A DNA stretch of 64,000 nucleotides, from positions 248,001 to 312,000 of the forward strand of contig NZ_FWXS01000001.1 of NCBI RefSeq assembly GCF_900176425.1. Reading direction: 5' to 3'. The stretch comes from Moheibacter sediminis. Its GTDB lineage: Bacteria; Bacteroidota; Bacteroidia; Flavobacteriales; Weeksellaceae. Position numbers and translations under genes: made by a program. The notes beneath the pieces were generated by a model. The model was given only the letters and a program-made list of their open reading frames with translations. It searched no databases and had not been told where the DNA came from. Positions within the stretch are counted from its first letter, which is position 1. The number at the start of each line of letters is the position of its first letter. Positions 25,862 through 34,372 of the stretch are shown piece by piece.

Positions 25862-25877
25862 ATTTGACAAGTCAAGT
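25853..25877. promoter_or_regulatory. Candidate operator of the HTH regulator
   Basis: ACTTGAC (25853-25859) is an inverted match to GTCAAGT (25871-25877), and inside it TTGAC-AA-GTCAA (25864-25875) is a tighter palindrome. It overlaps the regulator's start, as expected for autorepression. Confidence 0.5.
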
Positions 25878-26012
25878 AATGTTTTATATTTGCTGAATCA
25901 AATGCCATATATGGCAAGTTTAAAATTTATAATAGAATTGCGGAAACCCGTAATTGATACTTTTAGAACTATAATATATTTATCAACTTTCATTAACAAA
26001 AACTTATATACT

Positions 26013-26462
26013 ATGAAGAAAAAAATGATTTACTTTTTAATCTTATTAATATGTGGATTAATTAATTCTTATTCTCAAGAAACATTTCACATTACACATA
26101 TTTCTATAGATAATGGAACTCTTGTAAAAGAAAAATATTCTTTAGGCTATGACTTAGATTTTAGTTCAATTGGAATTCTTGACTTTAATCAAGGAGGTGT
26201 AAAGATTTATGAATATGGGCCTGTTGAGTTAACTAATACAACTTATGAGCAAGGATTATATATTGAAGAATATGCTCCAACTAAAGAAAAATTACTCAAT
26301 ACTCCAAAAGACGAAAAACTACATCTATTTAAATTTGCTTATGATAAAAAAGGAGGTAAACCTGTTATGATAGTGGAAGCTTCAGGCTTAAGCAAATCAA
26401 AAAACTTTCAAAGAAAATACTATTATACAGATTATTATTTTGAGTTAAAAGACAAAAGATAG
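26013..26462 (+). CDS. Exported hypothetical protein (149 aa)
   Basis: ATG 26013 gives a signal peptide (MKKKMIYFLILLICGLINSYSQ) and a beta-rich mature part with no lipobox. The open frame continues about 41 codons upstream, but that region lacks protein character and runs into the HTH regulator's promoter. No family recognised. It is followed 6 bp later by a second exported protein with a similar signal peptide, so the two probably form one unit carried as cargo. Confidence 0.6.
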   Translation: MKKKMIYFLILLICGLINSYSQETFHITHISIDNGTLVKEKYSLGYDLDFSSIGILDFNQGGVKIYEYGPVELTNTTYEQGLYIEEYAPTKEKLLNTPKDEKLHLFKFAYDKKGGKPVMIVEASGLSKSKNFQRKYYYTDYYFELKDKR

Positions 26463-26468
26463 AGTACA

Positions 26469-26888
26469 ATGAAAAATTTAATTATCAAAGTAATAATTCT
26501 GCTTTTAAACTTACTTTCAATCAATATTTATTCTCAAACAAAGGAATATGGAGCAGGTGTATTATTATTTATGACTTTTGATGCTGAAAACGCAACTCAA
26601 ATGGAAAATTCTGAAGAGAAATATGGTGATGTCGAGAAGTTAATTAAAACAGATAATTCCTATGAAATTTATTACAGAAAATCAGAAGGGAAGTTCAAAA
26701 TAATATTAAAGAAACTTGAAGGTTTGGGAGTTGAGGATTATGAATATGTTGATGTGGATAGTGGGCACATATTTGTGGTCAAGGATTTATTAGATTCTTC
26801 GGCAAAGGCTTTAGATGCAATAAATACGAAAGATTTGCCTAATGTGTCAAATAGATATAAAATGATGCTTCGGGTTCTGTTAAAGTAA
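26469..26888 (+). CDS. Exported hypothetical protein (139 aa)
   Basis: Signal peptide MKNLIIKVIILLLNLLSINI ending YSQ, then an acidic mature region of about 115 residues with mixed strands and helices. Not recognised. It lies 6 bp downstream of the other exported protein gene. No toxin or immunity motif is apparent, and the pair could equally be periplasmic stress proteins. Confidence 0.55.
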   Translation: MKNLIIKVIILLLNLLSINIYSQTKEYGAGVLLFMTFDAENATQMENSEEKYGDVEKLIKTDNSYEIYYRKSEGKFKIILKKLEGLGVEDYEYVDVDSGHIFVVKDLLDSSAKALDAINTKDLPNVSNRYKMMLRVLLK

Positions 26889-26994
26889 TTTTGTTAACCA
26901 AAAAATTAAACCCTAAAAACAATTTAAGATGAAAAATGATGCTTGGAGAGGAACTTATTAGAGGGAGTTTATTCCCTGTCTATTTATAACTTAC

Positions 26995-27021
26995 AACCAC
27001 TCTTATAGGGTGGTTTTTTTT
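26995..27021 (+). terminator. Terminator after the exported-protein pair
   Basis: AACCACTC pairs with GGGTGGTT (one G-T pair) around a TTATA loop, followed by a run of T. The stretch 26889-26994 holds no gene I can support. Confidence 0.65.
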
Positions 27022-27040
27022 AACCCTAAATTCAAAATTT

Positions 27041-27361
27041 ATGAAGAAACCTTTTTTGCCATTTGAATTGGGTATGGAATATGAAAACTGGGAATTTGAA
27101 TTAGAACCAATCAACCAAAGAATTAATGGGTGTGATAGCTATAATTATTTTGGAAAAATTGAAATCTTCGGAATTAAACCAGTCCGTATTGAATTAATCT
27201 TTTACTGGGATATTTTAGTTGCTGTAATAGTTCAAATCAACAAAAGAGACTTAGAGAAAACAGAAAAACTTATTGAGTTTAAATTCATACAAGTAAAATA
27301 TTACTTCTATTTATCTATTAAGAAAATCAATTCCCAGATTTATCATTCTCTATTATGTTAG
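27041..27361 (+). CDS. Hypothetical protein (106 aa)
   Basis: Protein of 106 residues with aromatic-rich beta strands (MKKPFLPFELGMEYENWEFE). No signal peptide and no recognised family; similar short proteins are common in flavobacterial elements. Its 3' end overlaps the convergent RepA-like ATPase gene by 9 bp, and its last codons fall in a 20-bp sequence repeated at 28634. The true C-terminus may therefore have changed when that repeat arrived. Confidence 0.5.
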   Translation: MKKPFLPFELGMEYENWEFELEPINQRINGCDSYNYFGKIEIFGIKPVRIELIFYWDILVAVIVQINKRDLEKTEKLIEFKFIQVKYYFYLSIKKINSQIYHSLLC

Positions 27362-27364
27362 CAT
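27345..27364. repeat. 20-bp direct repeat, left copy (3' end of RepA-like gene)
   Basis: ATTCTCTATTATGTTAGCAT, identical to 28634-28653. The two copies bracket the RepA-like ATPase gene; this one contains its stop codon. Confidence 0.7.
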
Positions 27365-28495
27365 TTTTAGTTCTTTGATATAATTACCAACAGTAGATTT
27401 TCCAATTTTATATCCAGACTTTTTAAGCTCTGCTTCAATCTGCCTTATTGATTTCTTTTCCTTATGCAGGTTCTCGATAATAGGAAGCATATCATCCTTT
27501 TTGGGATTAGTGTAAGCTAAGGATGCCAGAGAATCACTATGCAGATTCTTACCAGTATCTTGAAACAGTAGAGTTTCCTCATCAAAGGAAAGCACCTTCG
27601 AGAACTTCTTGACTTTGGAAGATATATAGTTGCCTTTGGTTACAGTCAAAGTCCTTAGGTTTTCATCATTTGGATACTGCTTCAATTCCAATACTACCCT
27701 CATCTTGGCTTCAAATGCTTGAGAACCCAAGATATTATCTTTAGACGCTGTGAATTTGTGTGTCTTTTTTCCTGTGTGATGTAGAAATAAAATAAGGCAG
27801 TTATGAGCTTTGGCTAATTTGCTAAATTGATTAAGGAATTCTCTGACTTTAGTACTGGAATTTATATCTCCGCTGAAAATATCAGTAAATGCATCTACAA
27901 CTACTAAATCTACTGGAGTTTTCAGTAAATCTTTTTCCAAGACTTTTATTATATTATTAGAACTGTCTGCATTAGTATCGACTTCAAAAATAAATTTCAA
28001 ATGATTAAGTAACTGAATATCTTTCTTAGTTTCCTTTAATATTCTTGATACTGGTTTTTTGATTGATATACTTGTAGATACAGGATCATCTTCTGTGCTT
28101 ATAAAAATTACATTTCTATGAATTGGATTTAATTTATAACCAACAAATTTATCTAAACCCATAGCAATAGATACTGCAAGTTGTCTTAAAAATGTGCTTT
28201 TACCAGTATCAGATGAACCTACCAATGATGCTAAGCCTATTTGTGGGAAAATAGGGTCTATAAGTTTAGGTAGTTCCTGGTAATCAAAATTGAATAATTT
28301 GAGCGCTGAGTAATCATCTGAATTAAAACTTACTGTTGGTTCTGCTTTAATAGTCATTGAATTAGTTGAAAACTCTTGTGTATCATCAGAAAATAAATCC
28401 TCAAAGCTAAGAATGCTATTAGGTTCTATCTCATCAGCAGAATATATTTCTCTTGGTAAATTATCTTCAAAATCTAAATTATCATTTATCATCAA
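27353..28495 (-). CDS. RepA-like AAA ATPase with C-terminal HTH
   Basis: Protein of 380 residues in the AAA_25/RepA hexameric helicase-like group. Walker A is VGSSDTGKST (about residues 90-99), Walker B is DLVVVDAFTD, and the sensor strand is CLILFLHHTGKK. The C-terminal 35 residues form an HTH (KEKKSIRQIEAELKKSGYKI then GKSTVGNYIKEL). The first 65 residues are acidic and variable. Likely role: replication initiation or helicase loading for the element when excised, acting with the polymerase-like protein. Short direct and inverted repeats lie upstream (28535-28568), as expected for an origin or operator. Confidence 0.75.
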   Translation of the reverse strand: MMINDNLDFEDNLPREIYSADEIEPNSILSFEDLFSDDTQEFSTNSMTIKAEPTVSFNSDDYSALKLFNFDYQELPKLIDPIFPQIGLASLVGSSDTGKSTFLRQLAVSIAMGLDKFVGYKLNPIHRNVIFISTEDDPVSTSISIKKPVSRILKETKKDIQLLNHLKFIFEVDTNADSSNNIIKVLEKDLLKTPVDLVVVDAFTDIFSGDINSSTKVREFLNQFSKLAKAHNCLILFLHHTGKKTHKFTASKDNILGSQAFEAKMRVVLELKQYPNDENLRTLTVTKGNYISSKVKKFSKVLSFDEETLLFQDTGKNLHSDSLASLAYTNPKKDDMLPIIENLHKEKKSIRQIEAELKKSGYKIGKSTVGNYIKELKMLT

Positions 28496-28534
28496 TTTTT
28501 GATATTAAATCTTAAAATAACATAAGACACAAAC

Positions 28535-28568
28535 ATGTCCAATGTCCATTTTATTATATGGTTGGACA
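28535..28568. repeat. Small repeat cluster upstream of the RepA-like gene
   Basis: ATGTCCA occurs twice in tandem (28535-28541, 28542-28548), and TTGGACA at 28562-28568 is an inverted copy of TGTCCAA. The position 40-73 bp before the ATPase start suggests an operator or iteron-like site. Confidence 0.4.
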
Positions 28569-28633
28569 AATATAAATGTAGTTTAGTGATATTCCATTAT
28601 CTCTTAAATTAAGAAATATACACTGTCAAAACA

Positions 28634-28653
28634 ATTCTCTATTATGTTAGCAT
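28634..28653. repeat. 20-bp direct repeat, right copy
   Basis: Identical to 27345-27364. The gene-free stretch 28496-28953 otherwise holds the small repeat cluster, the tRNA-like sequence and the right att repeat; no coding region was recognised in it. Confidence 0.7.
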
Positions 28654-28727
28654 AATTAGTAAAAAGGCAAACAATTAGGCATACTCATAAATACATACAT
28701 TATCAATGTAAGGAATAATACAATAAT

Positions 28728-28792
28728 GCTCAGCTGGTTAGAGGCAGAGATTATTAATCTCAGCGTCCTTGGTTCGAGCCCAAGAGGGGGAG
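28728..28792 (+). pseudogene. tRNA-like sequence at the right end (no acceptor 5' strand)
   Basis: Aligns without gaps to tRNA-Asn from the D-arm onward. GCTCAGCTGGTTAGAG (28728-28743) is identical, the anticodon arm is altered (loop TTATTAA, stem changed by paired substitutions), and the T-arm and acceptor 3' strand are identical because they lie in the att repeat. No 5' strand that could pair with AGGGGGA precedes it, so it should not fold as a full tRNA. Confidence 0.7.
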
Positions 28793-28840
28793 CACTTAAT
28801 CAAAGCACTTGCAGAAATGTAGGTGCTTTTTTTGTGGGGT
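28765..28840 (+). repeat. attR: right 76-bp direct repeat
   Basis: Exact copy of 12424-12499, including the terminator hairpin at 28802-28833. This is the original chromosomal tRNA-Asn 3' end displaced by the insertion. Confidence 0.95.
28802..28833 (+). terminator. Displaced tRNA-Asn terminator
   Basis: Same hairpin and T-tract as at 12461-12492. It would stop transcription leaving the right end of the element. Confidence 0.7.
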
Positions 28841-28953
28841 TTTGCTATGCTGAGAGAAACTTCTAAATCCAATCACACAATAAACGAGACAATCCAGTAA
28901 TGCCTCGTTCATCTGTTTAATTATTCATTAACTATATTCAAAATATTCTAATT

Positions 28954-29451
28954 CTAATATATTTTATGAAATACCCTTACACCACTTTCTGAAATTACGA
29001 TATGAAAGAAATTACCATAATCATCCTCGGAAACTTCAGAAATAGGTCTTTCACCTCCAAATGCTTCCAGAATTTCTAGGATGGTATTGGAATGTCCTGC
29101 TATTATAACTCTTTTATTAGTATAATTAGTCAGTACATCATTTACCAAACTACTATTGTTGCTGGGGTCGTAATTAATTATGTCTAATCTATTGCGTTCA
29201 GCAGTAGGTTCCAGAGTTTGTTGAGTTCTTGTGAAGGGGGTCGAGTATGCTGCTGATATTTTAATTTTCTTTAATTCATCAGCCAATTTTATAGCCCTTA
29301 AGAGACCCTCTACACTTAAACTGGGATTAGGGTCTTGCGGATTAGATATGTCCTTTTCTGCGTGTCGCACAATGTAAATATGCGTTTTTTGAGCATAAAT
29401 CGTAATTGATAAGAGCAACAACAAAAGGAAGCTAAGTAATTTGTTTTTCAT
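28954..29451 (-). CDS. Exported histidine-phosphatase family protein
   Basis: Protein of 165 residues with a signal peptide (hydrophobic 4-18, then IYAQ) and a phosphoglycerate-mutase fold. The catalytic motif is IVRHAEK (phospho-His about residue 30), the second Arg is in STPFTRTQQT, and the second His is in VIIAGHSNTI. Substrate unknown; periplasmic members act on phosphorylated sugars or other small phosphate esters. First chromosomal gene beyond the right end of the element. Confidence 0.85.
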   Translation of the reverse strand: MKNKLLSFLLLLLLSITIYAQKTHIYIVRHAEKDISNPQDPNPSLSVEGLLRAIKLADELKKIKISAAYSTPFTRTQQTLEPTAERNRLDIINYDPSNNSSLVNDVLTNYTNKRVIIAGHSNTILEILEAFGGERPISEVSEDDYGNFFHIVISESGVRVFHKIY

Positions 29452-29649
29452 AGGTTAAAGGTTTAAATTAAAAATAAGTCATATAGACTAATTTATTTAA
29501 AAACAACATTACGATTTTTTTTTATAAGGGGCGATTTTTTTTGCAGAATTACATCATCGTTAGATATTATATATTGATAACCAATTATTTAAAAAGATTT
29601 ATTCAATTCTAAAAAAAATCTCATATTTGTAAACTAATCAATTTAAATT

Positions 29650-30546
29650 ATGAGAAAAAAACTAAGTGTTTATTCAATCATTTTGTTTTCCGGACTTGTT
29701 ACCGGACAAGAAGCTAAGATATCTTTTGAAAGTGAGGAAGGTTATACGCTTGCTGCATTAGGAGGACAATTTAATTGGCAAACTTGGGGAGAAACTTCCG
29801 GCGACCAGACAGTTGTCACTGCTTTAAAAGCTTCTGACGGACTCCAATCTGTGAAAATCAACAGTAATGAATCTGTTAAAGATGATTATGGAGTTGAATC
29901 TACAATTCCATTTTATGAAAAATCTGAAATTACTTTTGATATTAATGTTGAGGAAATCGGTGGGTCTGATAATTGGGTGGTTATTTATAATTCTGATTAT
30001 GAAATGATTGCAGGCGTTGATTTTAATGCAATAGGAAATGTAGAAATTTATGATCAAGGAGATTTTGACTTTGTATCAACTTCAAGCATATTTGTAAATG
30101 ATCAATGGTACAAAGTAAAAATTGAATTGGATTTTACCAGCCATACAGTTAATTATTATTTAGATAATTCATTGATCCATAGTGCTGCAATTGATTCATC
30201 AATAACTCGGTACGATATTTTGGATTTTAGGACAGATGATTTCGGGACAAGTTTTTATGTCGATAATATCAATATTAAAAATTTGGAATCAATGACAGCA
30301 TCAGATATTACTAAACAAAATAATATTAAAATTTATCCCAACCCCGTAGCTGATATTCTATACGTAGAAAGTGACAAATCTATTAAATCATTTAAATTAT
30401 ATGATACTGCCGGAGGATTAATAAAATCCCAGTCTGCAAATAGAAAATTAACTAAATTGGATATTAGAAGTCTGAATAAAGGAATTTATATTTTAAAGCT
30501 TGAGACAGCCAATGGTATAGAGTCAAAAGAAATTATTAAAAAATAG
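29650..30546 (+). CDS. T9SS-secreted protein with LamG-like domain
   Basis: Protein of 298 residues: signal peptide (MRKKLSVYSIILFSGLVTGQ), a jelly-roll or concanavalin-like region (about 25-215, including WYKVKIELDFTSHTVNYYLD), and a type A T9SS sorting tail from about 225 (IKIYPNPVADILYVES, then LNKGIYILKLET and a KEIIKK end). It should cross the outer membrane through the type IX system and be anchored or released. Ligand or substrate unknown. Single gene, convergent with the LysM protein gene. Confidence 0.85.
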   Translation: MRKKLSVYSIILFSGLVTGQEAKISFESEEGYTLAALGGQFNWQTWGETSGDQTVVTALKASDGLQSVKINSNESVKDDYGVESTIPFYEKSEITFDINVEEIGGSDNWVVIYNSDYEMIAGVDFNAIGNVEIYDQGDFDFVSTSSIFVNDQWYKVKIELDFTSHTVNYYLDNSLIHSAAIDSSITRYDILDFRTDDFGTSFYVDNINIKNLESMTASDITKQNNIKIYPNPVADILYVESDKSIKSFKLYDTAGGLIKSQSANRKLTKLDIRSLNKGIYILKLETANGIESKEIIKK

Positions 30547-30569
30547 AAATTTAATTTCTATTTTTTAAT
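30536..30569. terminator. Hairpin between convergent genes
   Basis: AAATAGAAATT and AATTTCTATTT flank a minimal loop, with A-run and T-run on the two sides, so it may act in both directions. Confidence 0.45.
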
Positions 30570-30602
30570 AATCAATATCAGTCAGCGAAAAGAATTAAAA
30601 AA

Positions 30603-32540
30603 CTAGTCTTTAATATCCTCCACATCATCCGGAGATTCTTCTTCTTTCACAAATAAGCGTACTACACGCACAGCTTCGTTGAGGTAAGCTTTTCCGGATT
30701 TTTGATAATCAAATTTTGTTGCCAGCCGAGTTTTATCACCATTCAATGAATTAAGAACATCACCTTTCTTATTCATTCTGTCGACTAGGTCATACATAAT
30801 GTCAAACCCGATTTGCTGATACTCATTTGGTGTAACGCAATAGATATCCATGAATTTGTTTAGCGTATTTCTTTCTCCTGTACCATAGATATTAACCAAT
30901 CTAACTGCTCCAAAAGTAAATCCAATGTTTTTCAGCGCGGCGATATTTTTAGAGTTCTTATCGTTGTAAATGTCATAAGCCGAAACATATTTGATACCAT
31001 AAGCGGTAACGTTTTCCGCGTTGAATTTTTTCAACCTTTCAACATAAGCATTCCCCAAAGTGTTGTTGTCCGAAACCAAAACAGCAATTGTGGGCGTGAA
31101 ATATTCTTGTTTCACAGTAGTTCCGTCACTTAATTTTTCATCAACAGTTTGAGATTTTTGCTGAAGCTGATTAGCATCTTTTACGATGATAATTCCAGGT
31201 TTTGACAATGATTTATTCAATTGATCAGAAACATAATTTGCAAGATCAGCATGTTTGTCATCCGTTAATATTTGTATATTTTCGCCTTTGTAATTCGCTT
31301 TGATTTCCTCTATAATTTTATCTGAAATCGCTTTGTCACTAGGTGTGGCGATGATTACATTTTCGATTCCCAACAAATCTTCAGAATTACTCAACGGGGA
31401 AACGACCGGAATTCCCGAACCTTCCATCATGGTTGCAAATGATTTGAAATTCGTAGCAAATAAAGGTCCTACCACTGCATCAAATTTTGAGAAATCAGTT
31501 GTCGCCAACAAACCTTCTATAGTAGCGGATTTGTTCTCAGAGTCCATCACTTTCAGGTTGATTTTTTTACCTTGTTGCGCTAATGAATCTAAAGCCATTT
31601 TTGCGCCAATCAATATGTCAGTGGAAATCGTTTTTTCCTGCGCACTTCCGCCTTTCAAATGAAATGGAAGAATCAATCCGATATTTATTTCATTGTCGTC
31701 AATTCTCTTGATTTTTCCAGGCGCTTTGATGATATTTGCACCGTCTTGCAAAGGAATCTTCAAAACCATTCCCGTTTTCAAACCTTCTGATAATGCAGGA
31801 TTTTCTTTCAGCAAATCAGCAAATTTGATTTTGTACAATTTCGTAATCGAATAAATCGTTTCACCAGCTTTTACAGTATGTTCGATAAATCCATCCTGAA
31901 TCACGGCTTTAGAAGCTCCTTTTTTAGGAATGTTGATGAATGAACCGACTTTCACACCCTCAGTTTGTAAGCTTGGATTGGCGATATATAATTCATCTTC
32001 CGTCACACCAAATAATTTTGATAAAGAATAAATCGTTTCACCTCTTTGGATTAAATGCATTCCGTCAGGAACAACCACCGTTTCTGTCGGAGCATCTTGT
32101 TTTTTCTTAGGGATTCTGATGACGTCACCCGCTTTTAATCCTTGATTTAACTGCGGATTTAAGCTTTTCAAAGCTTCTTCAGTAATATTATATTCTTTGG
32201 TCAACGAGTACAAAGTTTGTTTGGCTTTTACTTCATAATAGATGAAATTCTCGTCTTCTTTCGGGATGAAAACATCCTCAGGCTGCGTAACATTTGTTTT
32301 GATTTGTCCGTCAGATGAAGGAATATTTTCTCCTTTTGCACCCGGAATTGTCAAAACATCCCCGATTTTCAACTCTCTGTCATTTAGAAAAGGATTAGCT
32401 TTTTTCAAGTCATCCTGTTTGATTCCGTATTGTTTAGAAATCCCGTAAATGGTTTCTTTGGGCTGAACTGTGTGCTTCTGCTGCTGTGCAAAAATGCTGA
32501 AACCCATCAGGAAAAATATAGCTAAAAAGAGATTTTTCAT
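30603..32540 (-). CDS. LysM-repeat protein with periplasmic-binding-like domain
   Basis: Protein of 645 residues: signal peptide (MKNLFLAIFFLMGFSIFAQ), four LysM repeats in the first 270 residues (each with a YSITKLY- or YGISKQYG-like core, a DDLKKANP-like helix and a LKIGDVLTIP-like end), then a type 1 periplasmic-binding fold (INIGLILPFHL, about 285-610). LysM binds peptidoglycan; the second domain resembles amino-acid-binding receptors but its ligand is unknown. It lies downstream of bshC on the same strand, an arrangement I recall from related genomes. A role at the cell wall is inferred. Confidence 0.85.
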   Translation of the reverse strand: MKNLFLAIFFLMGFSIFAQQQKHTVQPKETIYGISKQYGIKQDDLKKANPFLNDRELKIGDVLTIPGAKGENIPSSDGQIKTNVTQPEDVFIPKEDENFIYYEVKAKQTLYSLTKEYNITEEALKSLNPQLNQGLKAGDVIRIPKKKQDAPTETVVVPDGMHLIQRGETIYSLSKLFGVTEDELYIANPSLQTEGVKVGSFINIPKKGASKAVIQDGFIEHTVKAGETIYSITKLYKIKFADLLKENPALSEGLKTGMVLKIPLQDGANIIKAPGKIKRIDDNEINIGLILPFHLKGGSAQEKTISTDILIGAKMALDSLAQQGKKINLKVMDSENKSATIEGLLATTDFSKFDAVVGPLFATNFKSFATMMEGSGIPVVSPLSNSEDLLGIENVIIATPSDKAISDKIIEEIKANYKGENIQILTDDKHADLANYVSDQLNKSLSKPGIIIVKDANQLQQKSQTVDEKLSDGTTVKQEYFTPTIAVLVSDNNTLGNAYVERLKKFNAENVTAYGIKYVSAYDIYNDKNSKNIAALKNIGFTFGAVRLVNIYGTGERNTLNKFMDIYCVTPNEYQQIGFDIMYDLVDRMNKKGDVLNSLNGDKTRLATKFDYQKSGKAYLNEAVRVVRLFVKEEESPDDVEDIKD

Positions 32541-32633
32541 CTGTATATTTTAAATTTTTAATCGTGTTGTTTAAACTCAAATGGAATGCCATTGTCTCAT
32601 TTAAAATGAGAAACAAAAGTACAATTCTTTCTG

Positions 32634-34238
32634 TTAAGGTAAAGTTTTTATGATAAAACGAAATTCGAAAGGATGTATTTCCTCATAAATTTCTTTGACA
32701 AATCCGCTCCCGTATTCAATCCAGAAATCAGAAAAATTCATCACGCGTTCCTGCAAATTTCCTTTTGGAAAAAGTTCAGAATAAATATTTTCGATGCGTT
32801 CTACTCGCTCAGAATTCTTTTTCTTTTCTGCTTTCACGAGCCTTTGCTCCATTTTAGTCATGCCCTTCAACTGTTTTACGCGTTGGGCATTGATCATATT
32901 TGCAAATGTAATGTCGGTTTGTGCTGATTTTTCTGACAGCTCATTGAAAATGTGCTGAATCTGAGATTTGTAATAAGCAAAATCAATTTTGGTATCAGTA
33001 TGTTCCATCACATTTCCTGAAACCAATTCAAACAATGGCCGGAACAGATCTTTGTAATCCAAATCCAGTTTTTCCAGTTTTGATTTTTGTTTTTGATTTA
33101 AAATTAAAACTGAATTTCTGACGATTAATAATGGGAAAATAATGTCTTGTGTATCAAAATAATTCTTCAACTGAAGCCAATAAGCAATTTCTCCGCTTCC
33201 TCCGATGTAAGCGATGTTCGGTAAAATCGTTTCCTGATAAAACGGACGCAGTAAAGCATTTGGACTGAATTTTTCGGGATTTGAATTTAATTCTGAAATG
33301 ATTTCTTCTTGAGTGAATTTAAATTCAGAATCCAACACATAAAAATGTTCATTTTCAAAAACAATTCGTTCGCGAATGTTTCCATTTCCTAAATAAAATA
33401 AATTGATTTCGCGTGGATTAACCTGAATGGAATAATTATTTTCAATTAAAAACTGATTCGACTCCGAAACTTTTTTAAACGCACTATTATTGATTAATTC
33501 ATCCTGAAAAGCAGGGATCATCAGTTTTTTCAATTCTCTGTCATCACCGTCAATTATCAACAATCCAAATTCTCCAAACAAAGAATGCACAAGTTTTTGC
33601 GCTGCTTCAGCAAGTGTTTTGGAATTCAAATAAGAATTTTGAATTAATTCTTTTAAAGTCTGAGCGTTTGAAATGTTTGGAAGTTGATTTGAAAATACGT
33701 TGAACACCCCTTCAATTCCGTCAAGATTTAATCTTCCAACCGCACCGGAAGCATCTTTTTCCCAATGAACGGTTTGGTTTTTATGGTAAAAATGGTTGAT
33801 TTCTGCAAAATCATGATCTTCCGTTGCCATCCAAAAAACAGGAACATAATTGAATTCCGGATGTTTTGCGTTCATTTCCTCACAACATCGAATGACCTGC
33901 AAAATTTTATAGAAAAAATAAAGCGGTCCCGTTAGCAGATTGAGCTGGTGTCCTGTAGTAACCGTTGCTGTATTAGAAAGTTTAAATTTATTGAGATTTT
34001 GAATTTGTTTTTCTGATAAATTCAAACCGCTCATTTGTTCGCTCAAAACTTTGTGAACAATTTCTCTGTGTTTGTATTGACTCAGTTTCTCTTTGGTATG
34101 ATTTACAAAAGAATCATCCGAAGGAAATGCAGAATAAAGCTGCCGTACATTGTCTTTCTGTAGAAGATAGTCTGTGATAAGCGGGGAGAACTTCCCATAT
34201 TGTTCAGAGTTCAGATAAGTATTTTTTGCTAAGTCCAA
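32634..34238 (-). CDS. bshC: Putative cysteine ligase BshC (bacillithiol synthesis)
   Basis: Protein of 534 residues, full length for BshC, which adds cysteine to glucosaminyl-malate in the last step of bacillithiol synthesis. Recognisable segments: TVTTGHQLNLLTGPLYFFYK (about 92-111), VFWMATEDHDFAEINHF, LLIIDGDDRELKKL, and YIGGSGEIAYWLQLK, followed by a C-terminal coiled coil. It is cytoplasmic and metal-independent. The other bacillithiol genes are not in this window. Confidence 0.93.
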   Translation of the reverse strand: MDLAKNTYLNSEQYGKFSPLITDYLLQKDNVRQLYSAFPSDDSFVNHTKEKLSQYKHREIVHKVLSEQMSGLNLSEKQIQNLNKFKLSNTATVTTGHQLNLLTGPLYFFYKILQVIRCCEEMNAKHPEFNYVPVFWMATEDHDFAEINHFYHKNQTVHWEKDASGAVGRLNLDGIEGVFNVFSNQLPNISNAQTLKELIQNSYLNSKTLAEAAQKLVHSLFGEFGLLIIDGDDRELKKLMIPAFQDELINNSAFKKVSESNQFLIENNYSIQVNPREINLFYLGNGNIRERIVFENEHFYVLDSEFKFTQEEIISELNSNPEKFSPNALLRPFYQETILPNIAYIGGSGEIAYWLQLKNYFDTQDIIFPLLIVRNSVLILNQKQKSKLEKLDLDYKDLFRPLFELVSGNVMEHTDTKIDFAYYKSQIQHIFNELSEKSAQTDITFANMINAQRVKQLKGMTKMEQRLVKAEKKKNSERVERIENIYSELFPKGNLQERVMNFSDFWIEYGSGFVKEIYEEIHPFEFRFIIKTLP

Positions 34239-34372
34239 AGACAGAAAATTAAAAATAAAACGTGAACAAATTTACAAATACAACGCCAAATCTGAGGTTT
34301 AAATTTAGAAAGTTTGAAATCATATTTACTTTCTTATTAACTTAGTGAATTATAAACATTTAAATTACACAT

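Larger units (their letters stand above)
12424..28840. mobile_element. Integrative element inserted in tRNA-Asn (about 16.3 kb)
   Basis: Bounded by a perfect 76-bp direct repeat (12424-12499 and 28765-28840) that begins in the tRNA variable region and runs through the tRNA terminator. Contents in order: tyrosine recombinase next to the left end, PolA-palm-like protein, unknown protein, Sak4-like ATPase, DUF3871 protein, membrane-protein pair, Detocs-like phosphorelay with a TOPRIM effector, small hypothetical, Cro/CI-type regulator, two exported proteins, a small hypothetical, and a RepA-like ATPase at the right end. Base composition is visibly more A/T-rich than the flanks, most of all in the cargo. 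No relaxase, coupling protein, T4SS or virion genes were recognised. Confidence 0.93.

Noticed and set aside
12424-28840. Prophage or complete conjugative element
   Set aside because: No capsid, terminase, portal, tail, relaxase, coupling protein or T4SS gene was recognised in the span.
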